The translations under genes were made by a program, and so were the position numbers. The notes under the pieces were generated by a model, which worked only from the letters and a program-made list of their open reading frames with translations, was not told the origin of the DNA and did no database searches. Positions 10,977 through 20,910 of a stretch of DNA of 64,000 nucleotides are shown one piece after another (the stretch's first letter is position 1; each line of letters starts with the position of its first letter). Source of the DNA: Glycine soja (Eukaryota > Streptophyta > Magnoliopsida > Fabales > Fabaceae); contig NC_041004.1 of assembly GCF_004193775.1 (NCBI RefSeq), positions 6,905,309 through 6,969,308 of the forward strand, read 5' to 3'.

Positions 10977-13640
10977 CTACAAAACCCCAAAATTCTCAAA
11001 TTAAATTATTTTTCAAATAAAAATCTCTCTCAAATAAAAATCTCTCCGTTAATCCTCTATTTAAAGGAAAGGTTGGTTAAGACCAACCGGTAATTTTTAA
11101 ATATAAGAAAAAGGAACCTTTGTGTTTTTAAAATAGTTAAACAATAAGAAAAGCTCATTTTTAAAAAAAAATAATATATGCAACTTTGAAACACACACAA
11201 ATTGTCTTTCTCATACATTCTTTTTACAAGTGAAACAATAAAAAAAAAAGTTACATTTGTTTTGCATATTCAATTAAGGATAATGTAACAATTTTCTAAA
11301 ACTGAAGTATTACCACTTTAATTGACTTTCAAGCCCAAAATTGATTTCAAAGACTTTAGTTGAAAAAGGTTTTATTTTAAAATGTTTTTTTTTTCAAAAT
11401 ATATCTTTGTTGATGACATCTTATTTGTTAATCTTATTTTTAAAATCGTTTATATGTACTATTTTGTTATAGTAAAATTAGAATCAGAGATTTAGTCCTT
11501 TTTTTTATATGTACGATTGTATCATACTAAAATTAAAACCAAAGATCTCATGCATACTATTTAAAATCTCATCATTAGACTAGTCCTAATGACTACAATC
11601 AATTTAACCATCATACTAAAATTAGAACCAAATATCTCATGCATACTATCTAACATCTCATCATTAGACTAGTCCTAATGACTACAATCAATTTAACCTC
11701 TAACATGATAATAAACAAGTCAAAGTAATTTATATGCTAGTCAAAATAGTAGCTTATAAGTTACTAAAGTCTTACTAAATACGTTGATAAAAAAAAAAGT
11801 CTTACTAAATGCACTTTTTGTGCACTAATAATTTTTTTAGTTCCTTATCTACATTAATATTAGTGACCAAATTAATTACCACACAACGATGTCATAGATA
11901 AAATTAATTAACACGGTGATTAAAGTTAAGAATTACTCCATTTGATTTTTTGTAGTATTGTGGATCTAATTAATTGATGGTACGAACATTTTGAACTACA
12001 CATTTTTTTCCCTACAAGGTCCAACATTAATTGCCATGTGATATCAGTATCAAGGGCCATATGAATATTTTATTCTTCACTAGTATAACGTACTATATAT
12101 TCACAAGTGGTCCCCTCAAATAACTTCAGTCTATCAATTTGTGAGACATAAATTGTAACTTGTAAGTGCGTGAATTTCATCTCTTATTACTTGCGCTCTA
12201 CCCCTTTTTCGTCTTCTTCTCCACCTTCGCCTACCTCTTGTAAAGCTTCTTTTTTTTTTTTTGGTATATCTTGTAAAGCTTACCTTGAACATTCGCTTGA
12301 AAAATAAAAATAAAAAGTAAATTGTTAGTACGTGTGTACCCCAACTCTTTCAAATTCCAATGACAAGAATCGAATAAAAAGTGTTAATTTGTGTGGGTGG
12401 CTATTGTGCACAAGTTGACATTTGACAACATATTTCTCTAAGTTTGATTTATACGTGAATCCCAAATTACACATGTGCAATGTCTAATCTAGAACCCCCA
12501 CTCAAATCAAAAGGGAAACTATAGTATATCACCAACTTAAGGAGTGGGGGCAGACAAATAGAATTGCGCAAACCTTAGCTTTAACGTTGGGCAATCTAAA
12601 TCATGGGAATTTGGACTTAGACCGTAACACGAAGTTGGGACTAGTCAACATCTCTACTCTACCATTTCATTCCCACGTGATATAGTGGCTAAGTTCGGCT
12701 TATATTATATCAATCTTTTCTTCTTTTCTTTTTTTGCATACAATCTTCCTCCTATCCTTGCGATGTTTGTGGATGATGCCGAGTTATATCAAGGGCTACC
12801 GAGAATGAAAAAAAAAAAAAAACTAGTCTTAGTTTAAAAACCATGAAGAATGGAAGTGAGAAATCGCTTGTCTTCTCAAGAAATTCATCACATGAACCCC
12901 TTTTTTAACATCAACACAAAATTAAGAAATCAAATGAACCCTGTTTTTAACATCACAAAAAATTAAGGGGATAAACAGTCTCTTAACTGTAATGGTTTAT
13001 CATTGGGTTACATACTTTTACTTTAGTAGTGAAGCATTTGCTTTTTATGATGAACTATAGTGAAGGAGGAAACAAAAAATCCAAACATTGTATATATCAT
13101 GGATCATGATCTAATAACTTCTAAGCATCTTGGTTACAAGCTAGAAGGAAAAGCTAGCTAGAAAACAGTTCAAGGTTTGTAAAGAGAACCATTCATTTGA
13201 TCTTCTCTGAGTTTACTTGAACCTATATTGTAACATATATGGATAGTGTTAGCTAGAAATTAACAGATACCAAATTTTTTTGGCTAGTCATCAACTTTTA
13301 AAACACACTTTGAAAAGAGAAAACTTTGAAGTAAATTAAAGAGTCACTCTACACAACCCAAGAGGATTTGACACATTTTGGTTTCTACCTTTCTTCCACT
13401 TACTTCATCTTTAGGCTCTCTCTTTCACTTAGGAAAACAAAAAGAAAAGAAAAGATGTTAGTCATTAAAATTGCCATAACAAACAAAAATGAAAGAAGTA
13501 GAACAACAAAAGAAGTAGTAAAACTGAAAGAACCTTTGAGTAGTGTAGAGTAGTGCATGATGATTAAGACCAACAATTTTATTTTTATTTTTATTTATTT
13601 TTCTTTTGGGGGGTTTCTCCTGAAAACTGAAGATCCATTG
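10977..13640. other. AT-rich intergenic DNA downstream of MIR390
   Basis: Apart from the tandem duplication at 11,522-11,699, I see no gene. Open frames on both strands around 13,368-13,658 fall in the presumed 3' part of the MIR390 primary transcript and have no domain. Poly(T) tracts and a direct repeat of CAAATAAAAATCTCTC (about 11,015-11,047) occur. Confidence 0.5.
11522..11699. repeat. 89-bp tandem duplication
   Basis: Two units (11,522-11,610 and 11,611-11,699) are nearly identical, both beginning TCATACTAAAATTA and ending AATCAATTTAACC. A weaker partial third unit lies just upstream (about 11,470-11,500). Confidence 0.85.
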
Positions 13641-13657
13641 TGTGTGGATAGAAGCCA

Positions 13658-13678
13658 TGAAACTCAGGATGGATAGCG
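13658..13678 (-). ncRNA. miR390* passenger strand (21 nt)
   Basis: The 3'-arm partner of miR390, offset by 2 nt at the 3' end. It matches the common plant miR390* form. Confidence 0.9.
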
Positions 13679-13714
13679 CAAGAGAAGATCAAAAGTGAAG
13701 AGAAGATCATCCAT

Positions 13715-13735
13715 GGCGCTATCCCTCCTGAGCTT
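13715..13735 (-). ncRNA. Mature miR390 (21 nt)
   Basis: The 21-nt guide strand on the 5' arm of the hairpin, with 5' A. It matches the conserved land-plant miR390 sequence at every position I can recall. Confidence 0.95.
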
Positions 13736-13900
13736 TACAGATTCTTCCACACTAAAAAACAAGAGCAGCACAACACAACAGCACACACACAAGGTGCAGC
13801 AAAGCTAATAACCCTTTTCTTAAAAAAAAGCTGGCTATAGCTAGCTACCATTATGGAACATTAAATGCTTCTGATACATGGTGGGGAGGGACGTAGCAGA

Positions 13901-13911
13901 GGTATTTATAG
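13901..13911 (-). promoter_or_regulatory. TATA box of the MIR390 primary transcript
   Basis: On the minus strand CTATAAATACC lies about 165 bp upstream of the guide strand. The expected transcription start is some 30 bp downstream, near 13,870. Plant MIRNA genes are transcribed by RNA polymerase II from TATA promoters at about this distance. A GGACGTGG element (G-box-like core ACGTGG) lies just upstream at about 13,922-13,930. Confidence 0.65.
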
Positions 13912-13934
13912 AAGCAGAGAAGGGGACGTGGGAA

Positions 13935-16900
13935 ATTTCAGACACAAACACAAAAGGGAAAAAAAATAACAAAAGAAAATAAACAAAATAAAAAAAATGA
14001 TTAAATTAAGGGAAAAAAAAGAAAAAGCAAAAGATATACTTTTATCTTGTTTTATAGTTTCAGTTTCATTCTTCAAATTTACAAGTTTCACTTTCTATCT
14101 CTTAAAATATTTAAAAAAAAAAAATCAAATTAATCATTTCATTAGTTTATCAGACAAACTTGGCTAATTTAGTAACACTGACAAACTGTGAAAAATGTTA
14201 CTATATCATATAAGCATTTGTTAGGTAAGTTAAAATTAACATGGTTAATCCGACAAATTGAATGATCAACTAATTTAGTTTAAGAGAAATAATAACAATA
14301 CACTCTTTTGAACATTTTTTTATTAGTCAAATTTTATTTAAAAAACACAATTTTGGTAAGTCTAATCTTATACTTAATGAATTTCTCTATTAATTTTATA
14401 AATTTAAATAAATTTTAATCAACAATAAAGTGTGTAGTACTAAGAGTGTATTAGAGTGTTTAACCATCCTCTTAATTTAATAGAAATAAGAGTTTAATAT
14501 TCATTCTATGTCAGTGCAATATTTTTTTTTTAATATTCATTCTATATCAGTATAATTTTTTTTACAGTTAATTGATAAAAAAATTATTGTTGGTATGACT
14601 TTTAAGATAATTATTATAAAAATTAATTAATTTATTATATATGTTAATTTATGATGGGATAAGAGTCTAAAATAGATTTACCTATTTTCCCTTGAAATAA
14701 ACAAATATAGCAACAGTAATTTTTTATATTTTAGAAAAAGAATCACTTCCTCTTATTGAGCCATGTAAAAAGGTTCACTATTTACTACTATTAACCAGTA
14801 CCAAATTGACAATTTTTTATCAGGTGATTGCTTGTGTAGATGGGTGGGTCTAAGTTTTTTCCAATTTCACTATGTGTCTTGCTTTTGTCCTTTGAATACC
14901 CCTGCCGACTACAATAAGAGTCCATACTTTCCTCTCCATTGAAAAATACGTACGGCTTTCAACTTTGAATTAAATTACAATTATGAACTCGTTTCAACTC
15001 CTAAATCAATTCATGATGAGGATCAGATTCATATTCAATTTTGGGTAAAGAAGATGGTTTCTATCAATTCCTCCTCTTCGTGTCCTTGGCTTGCTCCATC
15101 TTTTTCATGAATATTCAAATTCTATCATCATGTGTGTTTTTTTTTCTCACCACTTTACTTTTGAGACATAGTATTACTCAACATTAGTATATTGTCCATT
15201 TGCCCCCCCTCTTCTTTATTTATGCAACGTTTTTCTTCTTTTTCTTGCATCGCTAAAAGGTTCTTCTTCTTAAACGTGCATTTCTTAAAATACATAATTT
15301 AGGCTGGGACAAGATTATTTTGACCATATTGATCTCACAAGTATATAAAATGTGCTGGAATTGAAATTCTGATTCCATTTGCTTCGAGTTATTTTAATGC
15401 TTTTTTAAACTTATATCTTTATTTGAGATATTCTAATTATTTTAAGAAATTACTTTTATGTATAATTATTTTTGAAATAAAATTCAATATTTATATTTAT
15501 AATTAAAAAAATCAAGGTTCCCTAATTTTACAGATCCAAAATTTGATATAAATATCTGTCTAAAAACTCAAGAGTAATAGATTAAAGCCCCGTATGGGAC
15601 AAAGACAAATTTAATTAATTACTAATAATTTACTATTAATATTTACGAGTTTTGTTAACGAAAATTTTAAGGATAGCCGTTAGAAATTATAGTGAGGATA
15701 AATTAAAAATTATGATGGAATAATAAATTAATAATATTTTAGTGAATAAAGGTTGATTTAATTGATAAGAAACTTTTCAAAAAAGGCATCAGTTTAATTT
15801 CTAACCAGTAAATCTTGTCTTGTTGGTGAGTAATATAAATATATTTATATAAGTATTTTTGGAATCTTGAGATCTGTTCTGATGTTAATGAATTCATGAT
15901 ATCTAACTCATGTATTTTTTTTTTCATTTCTTAACTAATATTTTTTTTTATTTATCATATTATATGTTCTCTTTATTAGCTAATCTTTAAAATCTTTTGA
16001 CTCGTTTGATTCATCACTTTTATTAACATCTGTTCTCTTTATTATATTTTCTTTCAATCATAAAATTTTAACCAAAACTTTACATAAAAGGATTCGATTT
16101 CAATTCCACTCACTAATGTATAATATGTCTTTTTTTCTTTTTCTTTTTTTTACAGAACTAACCTACTATGTTTAAGAACACTTGTTAATATTCTCCAATA
16201 TTTATACTAGCATAAAAGTGATACTTTTGAGTCTTTTCTATGAATGCTTTTAAAAATTTGAAAGATAAGTATTAAAGAATTACTGATTTTCGATATAATA
16301 AATATTTTTCATTTTTAGTAAACTTTTTGTACTTTTATTTCCTTAAAACAGTGTACAATTGCAACTATGCAGTTAGTGCGTTTATTTCTTGAAAGTGTCA
16401 TTGAAAAAATAATTAGTACTTTTTATTTATAGTGACAAATAATTTGACGCAAAGATATACTATTGAAAAACGATGACAAAAAATGAGATACGAGAATAGT
16501 AATTATTGTTCTTTTTATTTAAACTAGGGGAATGTGTCTCCCTAAGTTTTGTAAATAATAAAAAAATAGAAGTTAAATAAATTTAATAAAAAATAACAAA
16601 ATAAAAAAACTAATAATAGAAAAGTAGTGGGAAATTAATATAGGTTAAAAAATTAAAATTTAAGAAATAGTTTAAGGATAAATTTATCGAATGAAATATG
16701 GCAAATAGGATAATTTTCATTAGTTATATATTACTATTAGTTAGTTTCCTTTAATCCCATTAAACTTTATATAGATTTTATTGATTAATTTTTCTGGAAT
16801 TTATTAATTATATTATTTATTTCTTTATTTCATAGTAGATAATTAAAAACAATATTACAGTATAATTAATATAATAATATTAATTAATTTTTCCTTAAAT

Positions 16901-17966
16901 TTTTAAAATGACATATAAAAAAGGTACACAAACTTTCTAAAAATTGATACTTAAAAAATGAAAATTATATTTTTAAAATAAATTTTAAATAACTCATGTA
17001 TTTTTTAATATAATATATATTATATTTTTTAGTAGTATTTATTATTTGTATTTCTTTAATCAATATTTTAAACGCTAATATATTCGGTCCATCTTTGGTT
17101 CAGAAAAAAAAAAAAAAAATCGGTCTATCTTTGGATAGTGGAGGGTAGAATTTTCGATTTATGCTAGATTTTATATCTTTAGTTGTACGTTATTGTGGAT
17201 GTAACTTCGATTTCTTTTCCTCGTGATTTTTAATAAATTTTCTTTGGAGCTTTAGTCCCTTTCTTGCAGAAAAAAAAAACACTCTAATTAATAATACTTC
17301 CGTGGTTTCAAGACTAAAAGTTTCAGTTAAATAAACTCTAACTTGTTTCTTAAATGTGACCTGGGTGTAACATGATCACATCTCATAATTCTCTTAATCC
17401 TTGACCTAACATGCTTTTTCGAAAGGTTAAAATAAATTTTTAATTCTTTAATTTGGAATTAAAATTGATTTTATTCTTTACATTTCAAAAATAATAATTT
17501 CCTATCTTCATATATTTTTTAATAAAATATTCATATTTTTATAGTTGATAAAATATTGTCCTTCTTTATGAAACTTAGGATATTGGGGCGAGAGACAAAG
17601 TCAATTATAAAATAATATGAGGAGTAAAATCTTCATAGTTAAAGGACTAAGATAGATTTGAACTGAAAATAATTAAGAACCCCTAAATCACATTTTTGCA
17701 CTTTCTAAATATGGAAGAGTTTTGAAAAACTTAATTATTTGAAGACTTAAGCTACATCACGGCCTTAAAATAAACTAAAAGACTTAGAAATTCTAATTTT
17801 AAAATGAGTGTAATTAACTTCCAATAAATGTATTATATTTCTATATAAAATAAATATTATATCTAATACATAATTAAAAGTTATATAAATATGATGGTGT
17901 TTTAAAAACTTTAATAAATAATTATTTTACATGAGTTATTCCAAAAGCTAAAAAAAAACTACGTCG
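13935..17966. other. AT-rich intergenic DNA upstream of MIR390
   Basis: No gene or bounded mobile element was recognised over about 4 kb. The sequence has many A- and T-runs and several short open frames without domains (such as 13,906-14,091 and 15,739-15,927, both minus). Regulatory sequence for MIR390 is most likely in the first 1-2 kb of this stretch, but I cannot point to specific sites beyond the TATA region. Confidence 0.5.
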
Positions 17967-18703
17967 TAGGGGCACAAAAAAACTATATCATAGTAAAAAT
18001 GTTTAAAACCAAATCAAATCGAGCGTAAAATTGAGAATCGACTCAAGTAAAATCGAGAATCGACTCAAAAACAGATGGTCAATGGTTTGGTTTGGTTTTC
18101 TTTTTATTCCAAATTGCGCGGTCTGATATGTGGAAACCGAACCAAACCGTGAATATTAATGTATTACTATTATTATATTATTATTTTGGACTTCATAATA
18201 AATAACACCCAACATTCCTAACTTAAGCTTATCTCAAATGAGTAAATGACAACACACTTGTCTTAAATCTAAAAAATGCTTGCCTTATTCTTTCCTCTCT
18301 TGTGAAAGTGAAACCTTAAGACCTAAGGAAAAACTCTCAACCTAAAATATGAAAACAATTATTGTTTTACTTTAAGTTGAATGATTATTATTCAACTTGA
18401 AAATAATTATTATTTTATTTTAAGTTTAATTGTTGAAACTTTTATCATTCATTTATATTGTTGATTGTTGAAATAGATATTACTCAAGTTTTATCCAATT
18501 AATAACAAATTTTTTAAGCATTTTTTTAATACTTACTAGTAGAATTTTCAAACCGCAAAAATCGAATCAAACAACCCACAAAAGATTGGTTTGGTCGGAT
18601 TTCATAAACAATTTAAACCGAACCAAACTGTATTGCAACTAATTTTCTTGATTGGTTCAAACTAATTTTTAGTCAAAATCACACCACACCATAAACACCC
18701 CTA
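17967..18703. mobile_element. Putative hAT-like MITE with TAGGGG ends
   Basis: The right end reads CACACCATAAACACCCCTA, so inward on the minus strand it starts TAGGGGTGTTTATGGTGTGG, a common plant hAT-MITE end. The left end starts TAGGGGCAC. Both subterminal regions carry AACCGAACCAAAC-type words. Flanking octamers (CTACGTCG and CATTGTAG) match at only 4 of 8, so the left boundary is uncertain. No coding capacity. Confidence 0.35.
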
Positions 18704-18869
18704 CATTGTAGGAACTAGAATATTTTCCCCATATTAATTAACCACGATCTATATATCCCTCAGTAAGCCTTATATAAAATCCCGCCTACAGTTAAAATTT
18801 TGTCTTTTAACATGGAGATTATTGAGGGCATAATTAAGCATCACTATTATCAAAGATCAAATAGGTACT
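18704..18869. other. Short spacer
   Basis: Unassigned sequence between the MITE and the Cassandra element. Confidence 0.4.
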
Positions 18870-19321
18870 TATAACATCTATAATTGTCGACTTCTTAGCG
18901 GTTCTCACACTACAACACTTCATGCAATGACGTGACACTTAACGGAACTTCTCGTTGGTCAAAATCCTCCTACGGTCAGAACCCTTCGTAGGTAGTCCTT
19001 TCTGAGACCTCAACAATTTTCTTGGACTGATTTCAATATCAATGATTGTTCCTACAAACTAACATGAGACTCTTCAACCTACTATCCTTACTCACACATT
19101 TTTTGGGAAACTTCCCAAATGGTCTCACATCTCATAACTAGTCCAAGCCAAGCATTTTTAAATGTGGAGTTCTTATGTGATAGGCTACTGACAAGTAAAT
19201 GCATCTTGTTGATATAGATAGTATCAATTAATTCCTTTAAGTCATTCTCAGTTCTATAGTCCTATACCTACACAATCTTTGGATCTTTCTCATTATGGAG
19301 TGATTCGATCGGGGTGTTACA
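18870..19321 (-). repeat. Cassandra 3' LTR
   Basis: This is the downstream LTR in element orientation. Its outer end (TATAACATC) has drifted from TGTAACGCC, while the inner end GGGGTGTTACA is intact. Confidence 0.75.
19107..19225 (-). other. 5S rRNA-derived domain in Cassandra 3' LTR
   Basis: Reverse complement of a diverged 5S rRNA. TGGGAAGTTTCCC, GGAGTTC and TTGGACTAG-type words line up with 5S, but box A is degraded (AAAAATGCTTGGC in place of AAGCGTGCTTGGGC). It is not a functional 5S gene. Confidence 0.7.
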
Positions 19322-19375
19322 TGCTCACTAGCTTTCGCTTGGTTTGTCCTCAAACCATACCGTATTGGGAGAAAG

Positions 19376-19391
19376 GTTTGTTTTGATACCA
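19376..19391 (-). promoter_or_regulatory. Primer-binding site of the Cassandra element
   Basis: TGGTATCAAAACAAAC on the minus strand begins 2 bases inside the internal domain. The first eight bases match the initiator Met tRNA site and the rest has drifted. Confidence 0.6.
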
Positions 19392-19393
19392 TT

Positions 19394-19842
19394 TGTAACG
19401 CCCCTGATTGTCAACTTCTCAGCAACTCTCACACTAAGCCACTTCACGCAGTGACACTTCACTCAACTTCTCGTTGGTCAGAATCCTCCATCGGTCAAAA
19501 CCCTTCGTAGGTATCCATTTTCGAGACCTCAACAATATGCTTTGGCTACTTTCAGGATCAATGATTGTCTCCACAAACCAACACGAGATTTTTTAGCGTG
19601 CTTTGTCCTCACTCACAGGCTTTCTAGGGAACTTCCTAGAAGGTCACTCATCCCATAACTAATCCAAGTCAAGCACGCTTAACTATGAAGTTCTTCTGTG
19701 ATAAGTTATTGAAAAGTATATGCATATTGTTGGTATAGGTAGCACCAATTAATTCTTTTAAGTCATCCTCAGTTACACAGTTTCATACTTGCACAACCTT
19801 TGGATCCCTCTCTTTCTGGTGTGATTCAATGGGGGTGTTACA
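19394..19842 (-). repeat. Cassandra 5' LTR
   Basis: This is the upstream LTR in element orientation, with both ends legible (GGGGGTGTTACA at 19,831-19,842 and TGTAACGCCCC at 19,394). Confidence 0.8.
19629..19746 (-). other. 5S rRNA-derived domain in Cassandra 5' LTR
   Basis: On the minus strand this reads GGTGCTACC..., then AGTTAAGCGTGCTTGACTTGG (box A region nearly intact over AGTTAAGCGTGCTTG), then GGATGAGTGACCTTCTAGGAA (box C region close to the 5S GGATGGGTGACCTCCTGGGAA). The spacing matches the 5S gene's internal RNA polymerase III promoter. The 5S sense strand is the element's sense strand. Confidence 0.8.
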
Positions 19843-20910
19843 TGCTAAATGTAACACCCTTCTACCCCAAGATACATACACTTATAATGTTTTCTAAATA
19901 CGTTCATAGTAGAAATTAAAGAGATGTATCGATTGTTTTTAAAAAAAAACACTTATTTCGCGGTAAAAGTATTACATGTCAAATGTTTGTAAATTTAAAG
20001 AAAACAAATCAATAAATAACATAACTCCATGTTAAACAAATCTTGGCATTCCACAATCCATACAAACCATATTAAATAAAATATGGTGAAAAACTACTTA
20101 TTAATATAATCCTTAGATAAATGAATAAAACTTGTGTCCCAATGTTAAATTGTTTTAGAACATCCATAATCCTAAAATTAATAGTAATATAAAGTGAAGA
20201 CCTAAACCTCTTATGTAATTTCATCATGATAACCTTACAAAGACTCACATGCAAGGGTGGCATTCAGCCCAAACACATATAAGACAAACAAATGGGGAGC
20301 GAGATACATCTCACAATAAATTTAAAACATTAAGGAAGTCATAAAGATATAGGATACATTTATAAACAATTGCATTCCACAACATAAAAATGTTTCATCC
20401 AAATCAAACATTCTATACACAAATTCACACGTGAAATGCGATGCAGATTAGACCTGTAGACTTGTATGCATATGGTACCAATTTGGAAAACACTGTGAAT
20501 ATAGCCCAGGAGCCTATGTAGTCAACGAATTACCACACAATGGGCAATCTGACACTATCACTCTCAGTGAGATGACACCGCTGGCAGTGCATTAGGATGT
20601 TTCAGTCTTGTAAGGATATTTTAACACATGTGATCAACATGAGCTTAAAGGAGATTCTAAACTATTGCACCCCCAAGGTCAAATTCATATGTCAACTCAT
20701 TCATAACCTCCCCAATTAGGTTCATAAACTTCCTATCCTTCACTTCAAAACACATATGCATATCATAATGCATGGTTCCTAGACAATATACACATGGTTT
20801 ATTTTTTAATTCCCAGGGAGATTCCTATCCTGCGAGAATAGGTTATCCCCTAACATTTTTCACAACATATATGCATACCATGACATATTACTTTCATGTA
20901 TATTCATGGA
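19843..20910. repeat. Unclassified repeat starting TGTAACACCC
   Basis: This begins with TGTAACACCCTTCTACCCC seven bases after the Cassandra end and runs to the Athila-like LTR start. Its style (TGTAACACCC start, many CATA and ACAT words) resembles repeat families of legume intergenic DNA. I found no second LTR, coding domain or target duplication. The 63-codon minus-strand frame at 20,072-20,263 is unsupported. Confidence 0.35.

Larger units (their letters stand above)
13645..13745 (-). ncRNA. MIR390 precursor hairpin
   Basis: On the minus strand the 5' arm holds the miR390 guide (13,735 down to 13,715, first 20 nt AAGCTCAGGAGGGATAGCGC). The 3' arm holds the star (13,678 to 13,658, starting CGCTATCCATCC). 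They pair over 19 positions with one G:U wobble (guide position 3) and one G:A mismatch (position 11). Each has a 2-nt 3' overhang, the Dicer signature, and the loop between the mature strands is 36 nt. miR390 is known to load into AGO7 and cleave or bind TAS3 transcripts, triggering tasiRNAs against ARF2/3/4-type auxin response factors that control leaf polarity, phase change and lateral roots. The 5' A of the guide and the central mismatch are both typical of the AGO7 duplex. The transcript is non-coding; short open frames nearby should be ignored. Confidence 0.95.
18870..19842 (-). mobile_element. Cassandra-type TRIM retrotransposon (973 bp) with 5S rRNA-derived LTRs
   Basis: Two direct repeats (18,870-19,321 and 19,394-19,842) flank a 72-bp internal domain. 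On the minus strand each LTR starts TGTAACACCCC and ends in a form of GGGGCGTTACA. The internal domain opens with TGGTATCAAAAC, an initiator-Met-tRNA-type primer site with changes. Inside each LTR lies a 5S rRNA-like block (see separate entries), the hallmark of Cassandra, a non-coding element that depends on other elements' enzymes. The LTRs (about 450 bp) are longer than usual for Cassandra. The two LTRs are clearly diverged, so the insertion is old. No matching target duplication remains. Confidence 0.8.

Noticed and set aside
10022..10994. AACCCCAAAATT as target duplication of the solo LTR
   Set aside because: LTR elements make 4-6 bp duplications and the left copy is part of the neighbouring LINE.
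19629..19746. Genuine 5S rRNA gene
   Set aside because: Too diverged along its length, present once in each of two LTRs of a TRIM, and flanked by LTR ends; it is the 5S-derived part of a Cassandra element.
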